Source of the DNA: Oleiphilaceae bacterium
GTDB lineage: Bacteria; Pseudomonadota; Gammaproteobacteria; Pseudomonadales; Oleiphilaceae
Direction: 5' to 3'
NCBI GenBank assembly: GCA_022447365.1
Contig: JAKVBL010000003.1
Span: forward strand, 62,001-126,000
Length of the DNA stretch: 64,000 bases
The notes under the pieces were generated by a model. The model had not been told where the DNA came from. It made no database searches and saw only the letters and a list, made by a program, of their open reading frames with translations. This document shows, piece by piece, positions 9,450 to 18,375 of this stretch (position 1 is its first letter; each line of letters starts with the position of its first letter). Made by a program: the position numbers and the translations under genes.

Positions 9450-9481
9450 TTTTGTATTGAACTACGATTTTTTATACAAAA
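9450..9481. promoter_or_regulatory. AT-rich inverted repeat upstream of the 9641 gene
   Basis: TTTTGTAT and ATACAAAA are perfect 8-base arms separated by 16 bases, in the 230-bp AT-rich leader between the rmuC operon terminator and the next gene. It could be an operator, or a weak hairpin; no regulator can be named. Confidence 0.3.
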
Positions 9482-9640
9482 TTTTGCATGTGAAAAATCT
9501 TCGTCTAGGCTAGGAATATCAACGGCTTACAAGTGTTTCTTGACTGCTTTTATGTGGTGCGGGAGACGTATTTTGCGCACATTGATGGTGCGCTACGTAA
9601 AGCCAAAAATCTAGATTGTCTACGTATTAAAGGAGTAGTT

Positions 9641-10054
9641 ATGAACGATCGTAGTTGGATGTTGAACCCCTCAGCCATCACTGCTGCACGCAACTGTATT
9701 CACCTCGTGCAGGACGAACTCGGCGTGAAGTTAAAGCTATCTCACCCGCAGTTTATTGAGATGTTACAAGAGTATGCCGAGCTGACTGACTCAGAAGAAT
9801 TAAACGAGAGCTTAGCGACACTTCTTCAATATGCTGATGGCGATGTGCCTACTTTAAATAGTCAGCAAGACAAGGCTGTTGCCAGACGTGATGCTCGCCC
9901 TGCTAAAGCAGCTAGTCAGGCTCAAGCTCAAATGGCTCACAACGCTACAGGACAAGGCGAACTGGTCGAGTACCGTGGAAAATTCTATCCAATGTACAAT
10001 GCCCAAGGCTTGAAGTTCCAAGGCTTGTATCGCGGTCAGGCTCGATATAGTTAA
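9641..10054 (+). CDS. hypothetical protein, 137 residues
   Basis: The frame is open from 9533, but the ATG at 9641 (MNDRSWMLNP) has an ideal ribosome site (AAAGGAG, 6 bases away) and is taken as the start. The N-terminal two thirds looks helical and soluble (ARNCIHLVQDELGVKL, FIEMLQEYAELTDSEEL), then an Ala/Gln-rich linker, then a short C-terminal motif GELVEYRGKFYPMYNAQG with repeated Tyr/Gly (GLKFQGLYRGQARY) that may be a small beta hairpin. I do not recognise it. It is a single gene with its own terminator. Confidence 0.7.
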   Translation: MNDRSWMLNPSAITAARNCIHLVQDELGVKLKLSHPQFIEMLQEYAELTDSEELNESLATLLQYADGDVPTLNSQQDKAVARRDARPAKAASQAQAQMAHNATGQGELVEYRGKFYPMYNAQGLKFQGLYRGQARYS

Positions 10055-10088
10055 TCACTGAGAGGTCTATGTGGTGCGAGATAATAGT

Positions 10089-10117
10089 AAGAGCGGTGAG
10101 ATCGCTTACCGCTCTTT
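10089..10117 (+). terminator. intrinsic terminator between convergent genes
   Basis: AAGAGCGGTGAG pairs with CTTACCGCTCTT (12 bp with one G-T pair, 4-base loop), followed by a short T-run. It lies between the stop at 10054 and the convergent stop at 10136, and the A-run on the other side may let it work in both directions. Confidence 0.65.
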
Positions 10118-10135
10118 GTACCCTGTTCCACTGAT

Positions 10136-10660
10136 CTAGCTAAGATACTCGGATTGTTGTTCTGACTGCGCTCTTTCGAGTGCGCATTGAAAGGCTTTCA
10201 AAGCAGCCTTGTCGTCTCGGTCATCGATGCAATCAATGGGTGCAGAACAGCCGATCATTAAGTTGTCGATATATCCAAAATCCTCGATAGACATGCCGTC
10301 TTGTAGGAAATGTGGGAAGTCCTCACTGATTCTTTGCTTGAGCTCACGACTGTCAGAGCTATAGCAGAATACTTTTTTGCCTGCTTTCCGCGCATAGCCA
10401 ATCTCAAACGCTGTTCCTAAGTCACAACTGGGTCCTCTAAACGGGGTGATATTTGCCATCACAATATGGCATCGGTCAATCATATCGATGTTTGCTTGAA
10501 ATATGTCTGGGGCAGGATCGGCACCTTTAATCTCGTTATCAAGAGGGAAGAGTGGAGTGAACCCAGCATCGTGACAGAGCTGTTTTTTTATTTCGCCAGA
10601 ATCATCTTGAAAGAAAACATCTGGGCCAGCTAAATAAATAGTCGAGCGTTCTTGCGTCAT
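10136..10660 (-). CDS. nucleoside 2-deoxyribosyltransferase family
   Basis: 174 residues. The N-terminal IYLAGPDVFF, NIDMIDRCHIVMANITPFRGPSCDLGTAFEIGYA and GKKVFCYSSD match the nucleoside 2-deoxyribosyltransferase fold, including the Asp in the IxGP/D segment and the Glu in GTAFEIGYA (the expected nucleophile). The reaction would be transfer or hydrolysis of the deoxyribosyl group in nucleotide salvage or clean-up. The gene upstream on the same strand is 28 bases away, so the two may be co-transcribed. Confidence 0.82.
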   Translation of the reverse strand: MTQERSTIYLAGPDVFFQDDSGEIKKQLCHDAGFTPLFPLDNEIKGADPAPDIFQANIDMIDRCHIVMANITPFRGPSCDLGTAFEIGYARKAGKKVFCYSSDSRELKQRISEDFPHFLQDGMSIEDFGYIDNLMIGCSAPIDCIDDRDDKAALKAFQCALERAQSEQQSEYLS

Positions 10661-10688
10661 TTATTCAAATCGTTGAGAGCGGGTGAAC

Positions 10689-11360
10689 TTATGAGTGTTT
10701 ACTAAGATAGCGGTTCTGGTCAAACAATCTTACCCACTCGGGATGGTTAAAAATCAAAATACTAATGAGCATGCCGTTGATCGTTGCTTCTGGTGCCGCG
10801 ATGAGTGGAATAAACACCCAAAATTCATTCGTTATTTGCTCAAAGCTGTAGATGCTTTGACTCCATAGAATAAGCGTCATCATAAGCCCGCTTGTAATCA
10901 CTGACGCGGCCGCTCCGAGAAAAGCAACTAAGAAGATGAACGAGAAAGGGTGTGTAGACTTGCTGCGGTCGTGTGCGAGCCAAACACAATAGTTTGTGAG
11001 TAAGGGGATTAGTACTGATACCAACATGTTGATACCAAAGCCTTCAGGGGACTCAAGCCCCAATACAATGGTTCCTGAGATCGCTAATGCCGCCACCCAT
11101 ATTGCTAGTTGCCACCCCATTAGCAGGTGCACAACTGTAATCAAAAAGAAATGGATTCCTAGACCATCGGAAATGCCAGCTCTTAAGGACCAGATAAACA
11201 TAAGAGCGACAGTACAAAAGCCAATAACATGCTGAACACGTGTGTCGTGAAATATGGCTTTCCAATGAATAAAGAAAAGTGCGAGCGCTAAGGCTACAAA
11301 AGCCAGAATGTTGGTGAACCAAATAAAACCATTACTAAACAAGTCAGCACTGATGTTCAT
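10689..11360 (-). CDS. integral membrane protein, COG3235/CbiM-like ECF permease family
   Basis: 223 residues with 6-7 membrane segments (for example FTNILAFVALALALFFIHW, FFLITVVHLLMGWQLAIW, LVSVLIPLLTNYCVWLAH, FIFLVAFLGAAASVITSG) and the loop FIPLIAAPEATINGMLISIL. This fits my memory of COG3235 membrane proteins, distantly related to the CbiM substrate-binding subunit of energy-coupling-factor transporters. No ECF ATPase genes are adjacent, so a transport role is uncertain. AGGA precedes the ATG by about 8 bases. Confidence 0.6.
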   Translation of the reverse strand: MNISADLFSNGFIWFTNILAFVALALALFFIHWKAIFHDTRVQHVIGFCTVALMFIWSLRAGISDGLGIHFFLITVVHLLMGWQLAIWVAALAISGTIVLGLESPEGFGINMLVSVLIPLLTNYCVWLAHDRSKSTHPFSFIFLVAFLGAAASVITSGLMMTLILWSQSIYSFEQITNEFWVFIPLIAAPEATINGMLISILIFNHPEWVRLFDQNRYLSKHS

Positions 11361-11468
11361 AATGCTAATCCTACTCGCAGACCGATGCTGAAACTGTTAC
11401 GTTTTATTCAGCAAAGTGTACCACTCTAGATAGCGCGGAGTATTTTCATTGCTCCTCTATTACGATAG

Positions 11469-12323
11469 CTATCTTCGGATTTGACGGTTTGCTTGCCAAT
11501 ATTGCATCAATAAGAATGTGCCAAAAATAGGCTTAGCAATTAGCGCGATGGCCAATGAGGCCGTGGTGACGAGGGATGCCCCTGTGTGTGATTCCGGCAT
11601 CAATGCAACGACTTTTCCTAGTAGCAAGACACTAAAATCCCAACTTCCATGAACAAGAATAGGAGGCCATATACTCGCGGTCATGAGTCTGAGCGCGCCA
11701 AGCAGAAGCCCTGATGAAAATGCGCTTAGCACTTGATAGCTTGTTTCTACAAACGGTTTACCATGCACCCAGTTTGCATAATGCGCTAAGCCAAATACGA
11801 GCGCGGCAAGCGCAACGGCCTTGATCTCACCGAATGTTTGATGGATGCCACTTTGGAGCACACCTCTGAACAAGAGTTCTTCGAACATACCAATCAGAAG
11901 TGTCATGAGCGCGAGAAGGGCAAGTTGTTGAACAGGAAAGTTATTAAATAGTGTGTCGGTGAGATCAGCAGATTCGGCCTGAGAAATCGCTGCAAATAAA
12001 ACTAATCCGGGAAAGCACATGGCTATCCATATATATTTTCTGCGTTCGCTAATACTGCTTCTAGCACCAATGTGTCGCCATTGACTGAAGAAACTGATCA
12101 CAAGGGCAATACTGGTAACGAGAAAAATCTCAAATGGAAGCTGCTTAATAATCTCAGATGCGTCGTTCAGTCCTTTTCCTTTGCCAAAGGAATGTGAGCT
12201 GAATAAACCTGGTACGATCAATATGAGCAAATATATAAATACGATAAAGCCTGCAAATAATGCAGGCTTTTGGTCGTATGCCTTTATGCCTTTCGAACGA
12301 AATGATGAGTCAGTGGTAGGCAT
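11469..12323 (-). CDS. CPBP-family intramembrane metalloprotease
   Basis: 284 residues with about eight membrane segments. The family motifs are present: EELLFRGVLQ (motif 1, EExxxR), FGLAHYANW (motif 2, FxxxH) and LVHGSWDFSV (motif 3, HxxxD). CPBP (Abi) proteins are Rce1-like glutamate-type membrane proteases, some linked to bacteriocin immunity or surface protein processing. No peptide or bacteriocin gene is seen nearby. The DUF2165 gene lies 27 bases upstream on the same strand and probably shares its promoter. Confidence 0.85.
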   Translation of the reverse strand: MPTTDSSFRSKGIKAYDQKPALFAGFIVFIYLLILIVPGLFSSHSFGKGKGLNDASEIIKQLPFEIFLVTSIALVISFFSQWRHIGARSSISERRKYIWIAMCFPGLVLFAAISQAESADLTDTLFNNFPVQQLALLALMTLLIGMFEELLFRGVLQSGIHQTFGEIKAVALAALVFGLAHYANWVHGKPFVETSYQVLSAFSSGLLLGALRLMTASIWPPILVHGSWDFSVLLLGKVVALMPESHTGASLVTTASLAIALIAKPIFGTFLLMQYWQANRQIRR

Positions 12324-12350
12324 AGATTAGGTTAATAGAGTTCGTAGAGA

Positions 12351-12875
12351 TTAGTTGGACGTCTCTTCCCACTCTCTTGGAGATGGAAGCAATATATAAA
12401 TGGCGGCGATTAAGATGAATGTCGCAAAGGTGTAAGCTTTCATTTGGCCATTCCATTGATTTGCCCACATTTGAAACCATTCAGCGCCGACAACACCGAA
12501 CCCAAAATACCATACCAATACTGCGATAGTTGCACTCAACACAAATAATGCTTGTCCTGTATGGAACTGAGAACCACCATGGTTGGTATTCTTTAGCATC
12601 AGAAAAGCGGCTGCCACGCCTAATATTCCAGCGCTCAGTTCTGCAGCAATAATGGCCCAATAGCCAAGTGTTTTTAAGGTGCTTGACTCGATGGCGCGAG
12701 ATTTAAGTTCCTCGCCGGCAAACCAAGCTTCCATTGTATCCATGGATAAGACGTGTTCGACAAACTGATAGTTGGTGTTGTAATCGACAATATTGTTATA
12801 GCCGACCAAGAAACAAAATATTCCAATAGCCGCGGCAACACAGCCTTTAGATAAACGATGGATTTTGTGTAGCAT
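12351..12875 (-). CDS. DUF2165 family small membrane protein
   Basis: 174 residues with four membrane helices. The third-loop motif GAEWFQMWANQWNGQ and the N-terminal GYNNIVDYNTNYQFV are typical of DUF2165 proteins as I remember them. Role unknown. AGGTGA about 7 bases before the ATG supports the start. Transcribed away from the bax-like gene across a 232-bp AT-rich gap that shows no clear structure apart from promoter-like sequence. Confidence 0.78.
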   Translation of the reverse strand: MLHKIHRLSKGCVAAAIGIFCFLVGYNNIVDYNTNYQFVEHVLSMDTMEAWFAGEELKSRAIESSTLKTLGYWAIIAAELSAGILGVAAAFLMLKNTNHGGSQFHTGQALFVLSATIAVLVWYFGFGVVGAEWFQMWANQWNGQMKAYTFATFILIAAIYILLPSPREWEETSN

Positions 12876-13107
12876 GAAAATTCACCTATTCTCTGTTGAT
12901 TGGCGCTAAGTATAGAAAGGAATTTCGACTTTGCTGAATCGATAGCAGTGCTCTGTATAAGTTTCTGGATTAATAATGCTCATCATTATGCTGTAGATTA
13001 TCGAGATAAATCTGTCATCATCACAGGTAATGTTAAGATTGAGGTTCGACTTTTGAGTGTTGTGAATCCTCACTCTACGATTATTCAGCTAGTAAGATGG
13101 AATCTTA

Positions 13108-13893
13108 ATGCGACAGCTAATCGATAAAATTTCTTTCTTTTACGGACTTATCGCCCTCAGTGTTCTCTGGTTAGTGCTTGCCTTTTTTATGGGTGATGAA
13201 ACTCTCGATGCGCCCAGCATAGTAAGCTCTCCTGTCCCAGACTTCTCCAGCTATAAGAATGTAAAAGAAAAGAAAGACGCGTTTTTTTCTTACTTCTTAC
13301 CTATTGTGGAACAAGAAAATGTTCGTTTGGAAAAACTACGTAGCGATATTCAAACCGAAAAGAGTCAAACAGAGCTTGAGCAGCTTGCCAAAAAATACCG
13401 CTTAGAGATTAGCTCTCCGATTACTGCGCCAGAGAAAGAGCAATTGCTGTCTCGGATCGATCAAATTCCCTCATCGTTAGTGTTAGCGCAAGCAGCGATT
13501 GAATCCGCCTGGGGAACATCTCGGTTCGCGACTCAAGGGAATAATTATTTTGGTCAATGGTGTTTTACCAAAGGCTGCGGTTTAGTTCCTTCCGCTCGCA
13601 ATGATGGGGCGATTCATGAAGTGCGTGTGTTTGACTCGCCAACAGACTCTGTTCATGCGTATTTTAGAAATATTAATTCCCATCCAACCTACGCTCAGCT
13701 GAGAGATTTACGTGCGCAAGCACGCGCAAATGGCGAGCCCATTCACGGCTGTGTGCTTGCCGAGGGGTTGTCGAGATATTCAGAACGTGGTCAGCATTAT
13801 ATTGATGAGATTCGACAAATGATTCGCGTAAACAAACTCACTCCGCATAGTTTGGCACCGTGCAGAGCCGGGCCTAAGCAAGGGGCTGAGTAA
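13108..13893 (+). CDS. Bax-like exported N-acetylglucosaminidase
   Basis: 261 residues. A membrane anchor or signal near residues 9-29, a helical region to about 110, then a glucosaminidase domain: SSLVLAQAAIESAWGTSRFA carries the catalytic Glu, followed by GNNYFGQWCFTKGCG, the FDSPTDSVHAYFRNINSH segment and LSRYSERGQHYIDEI. This is the layout of Bax/FlgJ-type peptidoglycan hydrolases, acting in the periplasm. Two Cys near GQWCFTKGCG may pair. Monocistronic as far as seen. Confidence 0.87.
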   Translation: MRQLIDKISFFYGLIALSVLWLVLAFFMGDETLDAPSIVSSPVPDFSSYKNVKEKKDAFFSYFLPIVEQENVRLEKLRSDIQTEKSQTELEQLAKKYRLEISSPITAPEKEQLLSRIDQIPSSLVLAQAAIESAWGTSRFATQGNNYFGQWCFTKGCGLVPSARNDGAIHEVRVFDSPTDSVHAYFRNINSHPTYAQLRDLRAQARANGEPIHGCVLAEGLSRYSERGQHYIDEIRQMIRVNKLTPHSLAPCRAGPKQGAE

Positions 13894-14010
13894 AAGTGCT
13901 CTTGAGCAGAAGTGCTGAGTATTAAAATCACTACTCTAGAACGTGTTTCCTTTATGGCTGTATGGCTGTGTGGCTAGGCAGTGGTGATAAAAATCTCATC
14001 ACGCTAGTGC

Positions 14011-15048
14011 TTATTCCTTGTACCACTCACCATTCGCTTTCGGTCTAATCCAAGCGTACGAATACCAGTAATATCTGCCTTTTTCGGATGATGGTGCTGT
14101 GCAGTTAATGCGTGAACGGCCAACGGGGAGAGTAAGTTCTTGCTGAACGATGATACTGTTTTCTTCTTGCTTGATGGATACTGCATCACCCTCAAAAAAG
14201 CACGAAATACCTGCATACTTCCTATCAAATTCAAATCTTAAGCCTTTGCTTATACTGGGTTGTCGAACGATCTTTTGATTCGGAATGACCTTACTCGCAT
14301 GTAGCGGCAAACTTGCGAGTTTTAACTTAAATTGTTTCATCGCACCGAAACGGTTGGTCATCGGGAATCGCGGTAATGCTGTTAGATCATGAGCATTGCC
14401 CACGGCGCCAGATTGCTGTCCAAAACTTACATAGCCGAGTTCTTGTGAGAGGCTTTGCACTTCTTGTGTATATTCCCCATAGGGATAAGCTAGCAGTTTG
14501 CTCGTATTAGGAATGTTTTGATCAATGATTTTCTCTGCGCGCAAGATATCTTCACGTAAACGAGCACGCCAATCCTCGTTTGTTTCGCCTTCTTGTTTAC
14601 GAACGAGATGCAAATGGGTATGGGTGTGATTAGCAATGGTGGCGCCAAATTGCGTGACTTCTTTTAACTGATCCCATGTCATAAACAATTGATTGTTCTT
14701 TTTAATCGCTTGGGTGGCGACAAAGATCGTAAATGGCATATTCCGCTTTTTTAGTGCCGGAAAGGCCGAGCGATAAACTGACTCATAAGCATCATCAAAC
14801 GTAATCGAGACCACTTTATCTGGGATGGTGCTTCCTTGCTGAAGATGCTGTACGAGTTTTGGGAGAGGCCAAACAGAAAAGCCTTGCTGCTCTATATGTT
14901 CTAAGTGTTGATCGAATAGCTGTGGACTGATACTCGTGCTCGGAGGCGTTTTGTCACTCACGTGATGATATTGCAGGATGACTGCTGATTGAGCCGTGAA
15001 CGCCGATGATAAAAGTATTAGGCATATGAACAAACGGATGAAAAACAT
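14011..15048 (-). CDS. exported polysaccharide deacetylase (NodB domain)
   Basis: 345 residues with a signal peptide (FFIRLFICLILLSSAFTAQSA). The NodB domain follows: ILQYHHVSD, then VVSITFDDAYESV with the catalytic Asp and metal Asp, then FGATIANHTHTHLHL with the HxxxH zinc ligands, then LAYPYGEY. The order resembles PgaB and peptidoglycan/chitin deacetylases. A 120-residue C-terminal extension has two Cys (ISCFFEGDAV, RINCTAP) and looks like a small beta domain. The ATG at 15048 was chosen because the signal peptide starts there; the frame runs up to 15099. Substrate unknown. Confidence 0.88.
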   Translation of the reverse strand: MFFIRLFICLILLSSAFTAQSAVILQYHHVSDKTPPSTSISPQLFDQHLEHIEQQGFSVWPLPKLVQHLQQGSTIPDKVVSITFDDAYESVYRSAFPALKKRNMPFTIFVATQAIKKNNQLFMTWDQLKEVTQFGATIANHTHTHLHLVRKQEGETNEDWRARLREDILRAEKIIDQNIPNTSKLLAYPYGEYTQEVQSLSQELGYVSFGQQSGAVGNAHDLTALPRFPMTNRFGAMKQFKLKLASLPLHASKVIPNQKIVRQPSISKGLRFEFDRKYAGISCFFEGDAVSIKQEENSIIVQQELTLPVGRSRINCTAPSSEKGRYYWYSYAWIRPKANGEWYKE

Positions 15049-15232
15049 AGCTTGGTCTCGTGAAGCGTCGCAATGTGAAATGCTGAATCGATAGCACATA
15101 CACTACACTGTTTTGAGCGCTTTGGCCTTGTGTTAATTAGATTTGCATCCATTCACTTAGAATAGTGGAATTGGCATAGTTGATTGTGTTGCAATTTGCT
15201 ACATTAGAGCCTCGAGTGCTTGGAAAAAATAC

Positions 15233-16294
15233 ATGACCCTATTATTACTCTATCTTGCGATCGCGATTGGCGTATCGTTCTTATGCTCTATCTTAGAAGC
15301 TGTTCTCTTATCGATTACCCCTAGCTACAGCGAAACTATTCAATCAGAGAAGCCAAAACTGGGCGCTAAAATTGCCGAAGTTCGGACTAAGCTAGACGAA
15401 TCTCTTTCCAGTATTCTGATCTTAAATACCTTTGCGCATACGATGGGCGCAGCGGGGGTTGGGTCTCAAGCTGTTCAGGTTTATGGTGCCGAGTGGGAAA
15501 CACTGATTGCGGTGTTACTCACCTTAGCTATTTTGTATTTTTCTGAGATTATTCCTAAGACATTGGGCGCGACCTATTGGCGGCAACTTGCTGTGCCGGC
15601 GTCTTTTACTATCTCTTGGTTAGTGAAAATTGTGTTCCCGCTAGTGTGGCTGTCGACGCGCTTGACCAAGTTATTCAGTAAAGACAAAGACAATGTGATT
15701 ACGCGTGATGAAATTTTAGCGCTTGCCTCACTTGGCCAAAAAGACGGCACGATTGTCTCGCAAGAGAATGAATACTTATCAAATCTACTTCATCTTCGAG
15801 AAGTGGCGACGGAAGAAATTTTAACGCCTCGCAGTGTTGTGCATATGCTTCCTGCGGTCACCACCATTCAAGAAGCTTTGGATGATCCGCAAACAAGGCA
15901 ATTTACACGTATACCTGTTTACGACGAGCATGTTGATGATGTGATTGGTCAGGTGATTCGTGCCGATCTATATGAAGCTGAGCGCCAAGGCAAGGGTAGC
16001 GAGAGTATTGTTTCCGTTATTAAACCGTTGAGCCGTGTGTCCGATCGCTTACCTGTTCAAAAGCTCCTCGATACGTTCATTAAGAAGCGCGCACATTTGT
16101 TTTTGGTGACAGATGAGTTTGGCCAGAACGAAGGGGTTGTGTCTTTAGAAGATGCCATTGAAACTTTGCTAGGACGAGAGATCATGGACGAGACGGACGC
16201 CGTTGAAGATATGCAGGCGCTTGCTCGTTCAAATCATCGCGAGAAGTTGCGAGAGACAAAAGCGCAAAGCGATGCGCCAGAGTCAAACGTCTAG
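15233..16294 (+). CDS. CNNM/CorC-type transporter with DUF21 and CBS domains
   Basis: 353 residues. The N-terminal DUF21 domain has four membrane segments, including GVSFLCSILEAVLLSITPSY and LYFSEIIPKTLGA (the SEIIPK signature). A CBS pair follows: TRDEILALASLGQKDGTI, then ATEEILTPRSVVHMLP, FTRIPVYDEHVDDVIGQVIRADL and FLVTDEFGQNEGVVSLEDAIETLLG. Short acidic tail. Such proteins are implicated in Mg2+/Co2+ efflux. GGAAAA 7 bases before the ATG. The following gene starts 12 bases after the stop, so they form an operon. Confidence 0.88.
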   Translation: MTLLLLYLAIAIGVSFLCSILEAVLLSITPSYSETIQSEKPKLGAKIAEVRTKLDESLSSILILNTFAHTMGAAGVGSQAVQVYGAEWETLIAVLLTLAILYFSEIIPKTLGATYWRQLAVPASFTISWLVKIVFPLVWLSTRLTKLFSKDKDNVITRDEILALASLGQKDGTIVSQENEYLSNLLHLREVATEEILTPRSVVHMLPAVTTIQEALDDPQTRQFTRIPVYDEHVDDVIGQVIRADLYEAERQGKGSESIVSVIKPLSRVSDRLPVQKLLDTFIKKRAHLFLVTDEFGQNEGVVSLEDAIETLLGREIMDETDAVEDMQALARSNHREKLRETKAQSDAPESNV

Positions 16295-16306
16295 GAGGTA
16301 TATGCT

Positions 16307-16699
16307 GTGTCGAATGTTGCGAATGTACCAAGTGGTAAGTTAGAGAAGCTCGTTTTTGTCGCTTACTTATTACATTTCTTTAGCGCCTTTAATGGTTTGC
16401 TGTCTCCAGCACTTATCGTCACAGCTTTTCTCACCGGTTGGCCCTCTATTATTGCCTTGATCATCTGTTATGTGTGGCGTGATGAAGCTGCCGGTACATA
16501 TTTAGATAGCCACTTTACTTGGCTCATACGCACCTTTTGGTTTGCCCTGTTATGTCTGGTAGTTGGCTTCATCTTAGTGTTTACAATTATTGGTGCGGTG
16601 ATCGGTATTCCCATGTTGTTGATTTTAGGTCTTTGGGTTCTGTACCGATTATTGCGCGGCGTGCTTCGTTTGAATGCACGCTTGGGCATGTTGTTCTAA
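16307..16699 (+). CDS. small membrane protein, DUF4870-like
   Basis: 130 residues with three hydrophobic segments (LVFVAYLLHFFSAFNG, FWFALLCLVVGFILVFTIIG, MLLILGLWVLYRLLRG). The arrangement resembles the COG3671/DUF4870 family of small membrane proteins of unknown function. The start is a GTG with AGGAGG 8 bases upstream; the nearby ATG at 16302 is out of frame. Second gene of the CNNM operon. Confidence 0.68.
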   Translation: MSNVANVPSGKLEKLVFVAYLLHFFSAFNGLLSPALIVTAFLTGWPSIIALIICYVWRDEAAGTYLDSHFTWLIRTFWFALLCLVVGFILVFTIIGAVIGIPMLLILGLWVLYRLLRGVLRLNARLGMLF

Positions 16700-17048
16700 A
16701 AGGGTGAGCTACAAGCGCACTTAAATGCATCAAGGCCGCATTTTGCTTACATCGTGATTGAGCAAAAAGTGAACTTTTCTAGTTTTTCTCTATTAAATCC
16801 AAAAAAAAATGGATTCATTTCTTAGTTGGTCTGAACTTTGCAGAGTCAGACGTGTGCTGCCATGGAGGTAGCCGCGTAAAGCGCTTGTAAGCGCAGGCAA
16901 AGAAGCCCAAACCATTATTCAGCTTATTAATTTCTGCCTAATGCTTTTTTTGTGCCTGAATTTCTGAGTTGATCAACGCCCCCGTAGAAGTTGCGATTGC
17001 GTTAGCTGAAGGCTAATGCCCCATTTTTTTATCGTAGAGGAAGTAAAT
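16700..17048 (+). promoter_or_regulatory. long AT-rich leader upstream of the porin gene
   Basis: 349 bases without a gene. Structures visible: AATCCA/TGGATT around an A-run near 16800, GTCTGA/TCAGAC near 16831-16853, and the palindrome GCGCTT-GT-AAGCGC at 16881-16894. Outer-membrane porin genes often have long regulated leaders targeted by small RNAs and envelope regulators. No particular site can be named. GAGGAAG directly before the ATG is a strong ribosome site. Confidence 0.35.
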
Positions 17049-18294
17049 ATGCGTTCTAAGAAAACACTAAAATCTTTTAGCCCAAAAAATATTCTTGCAA
17101 CAGCGGTTGCCTTGGGATCTTGTTCGATGTCAGCACAGGCTTATGCAGCCGCAGAAACGGTTGCGGATGCCTTAGCATCCGGCACAGCTTACGGCGATCT
17201 TCGTTTACGTTATGAAACGGTTGATCAAGATAACGCGCTAAAGGACGCAAGTGCATTAACTCTTAGAACACGTTTGGGTTATAAGACAGCCGAATACTCA
17301 GGCTCCTCAGGGTTGGTTGAATTTGAAGATTCGCGCGTGGTTGCAGGTGTGGATGAGTACAACAACGGCATTGGAAAAAATACGGGTGTTTAATCAGTTG
17401 TTGCCGACCATGAAACCACTGAATTGGATCAAGCATTTTTGAAATATGGTGCCGGCAAGACAAGTGTCACGGTGGGTCGCCAGGTGATTACTTTAGATAA
17501 TCATCGTTTTGTTGGTCATGTCGGCTGGCGTCAGGATCGACAAACCTTTGATGGTGTTCGAGTTCTATCTGCATTAACAGATGCACTGGCTGCAGAATAC
17601 GCTTATTTGAGTAAACGAAACCGTATTTTTGCTGAAGACAAAGATGTGGATGCGAAAGATCACTTGTTTAATGTCAGCTATAAGACTGGCCTTGGAAAGG
17701 TTTCTGCCTATGCGTATTTGCTAGAAGTTGATCAAGACGCAGAAAATGGTATCGATACCTACGGTGTTCGTTTCGCGGGCAAAAAAGAAATTTCTGAAGG
17801 TACAACTTTACTTTATAGCGCTGAACTAGCAACACAGGAATCAGAGTCAGCGACAACCTCCTATGACGCAGAGTACTTGGCACTCGAGTTAGATGCCGCT
17901 GTGAAAGGAATTACCGCGAAACTAGGCTACGAACAATTGGGATCTGATGAAGGAATGTATGGTTTCTCAACCCCTCTTGCGACTGGCCATAAATTCAATG
18001 GCTGGACCGATCAATTTCTTGGAACGCCAAACCAAGGTCTAGTAGATACCTATGTATCTGTCAGCACAAAGCTAGCAGGCTTTAAGTTAGCTGCGACTTA
18101 CCATGATTTTTCTGCGGATGAGAGCACTGCAGGAGTTGATGACTTCGGAAGCGAGCTTGATTTGTTGGTCGCGAAGAAGTTCAACAAAACCTATTCTGCT
18201 GGGTTTAAGTACGGTATGTACTCAGCGGGTGATGCTGGCACTAACAAAGTTGATACAGATAAAGCTTGGTTGTGGTTAAGGTGCGAAGTTCTAA
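17049..18294 (+). pseudogene. outer-membrane porin gene broken by a stop codon and a 3' frameshift
   Basis: The signal peptide (ATAVALGSCSMSAQAYA) and barrel begin normally (GTAYGDLRLRYETV...), but an in-frame TAA at 17391-17393 follows GKNTGV. The same frame then continues for almost 300 codons (SVVADHETTELDQAFLKYG...) to DTDKAWLWL. At 18280-18281 an extra G shifts the frame: removing it gives tta-agt-gcg-aag-ttc-TAA, i.e. ...WLWLSAKF with stop at 18292-18294, the C-terminal Phe expected of a barrel recognised by the BAM complex. As written, the frame runs on to a TGA at 18300-18302. So two independent lesions disable a gene of about 415 codons. The leader and ribosome site are intact. Confidence 0.85.
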
Positions 18295-18320
18295 TTAGTT
18301 GACCTCCCTTAGCTAATTTT

Positions 18321-18356
18321 GTCGCCAATGTATTTCTGATACTTGGCGGCTTTTTT
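18321..18356 (+). terminator. intrinsic terminator after the porin gene
   Basis: GTCGCCAA...TTGGCGGC with a partly paired interior (GTAT/ATAC) followed by TTTTTT. A strong rho-independent signal, consistent with a gene once highly expressed. Confidence 0.75.
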
Positions 18357-18375
18357 AGTTGGTTCGATCGTTTTG

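Noticed and set aside
11469..12875. Bacteriocin immunity locus
   Set aside because: The CPBP protease family includes immunity proteins, but there is no precursor peptide, double-glycine leader or transporter gene nearby.
12900..13127. A 75-codon plus-strand gene before the bax-like gene
   Set aside because: It overlaps the bax-like start, has no ribosome site and no recognisable composition; more likely intergenic.
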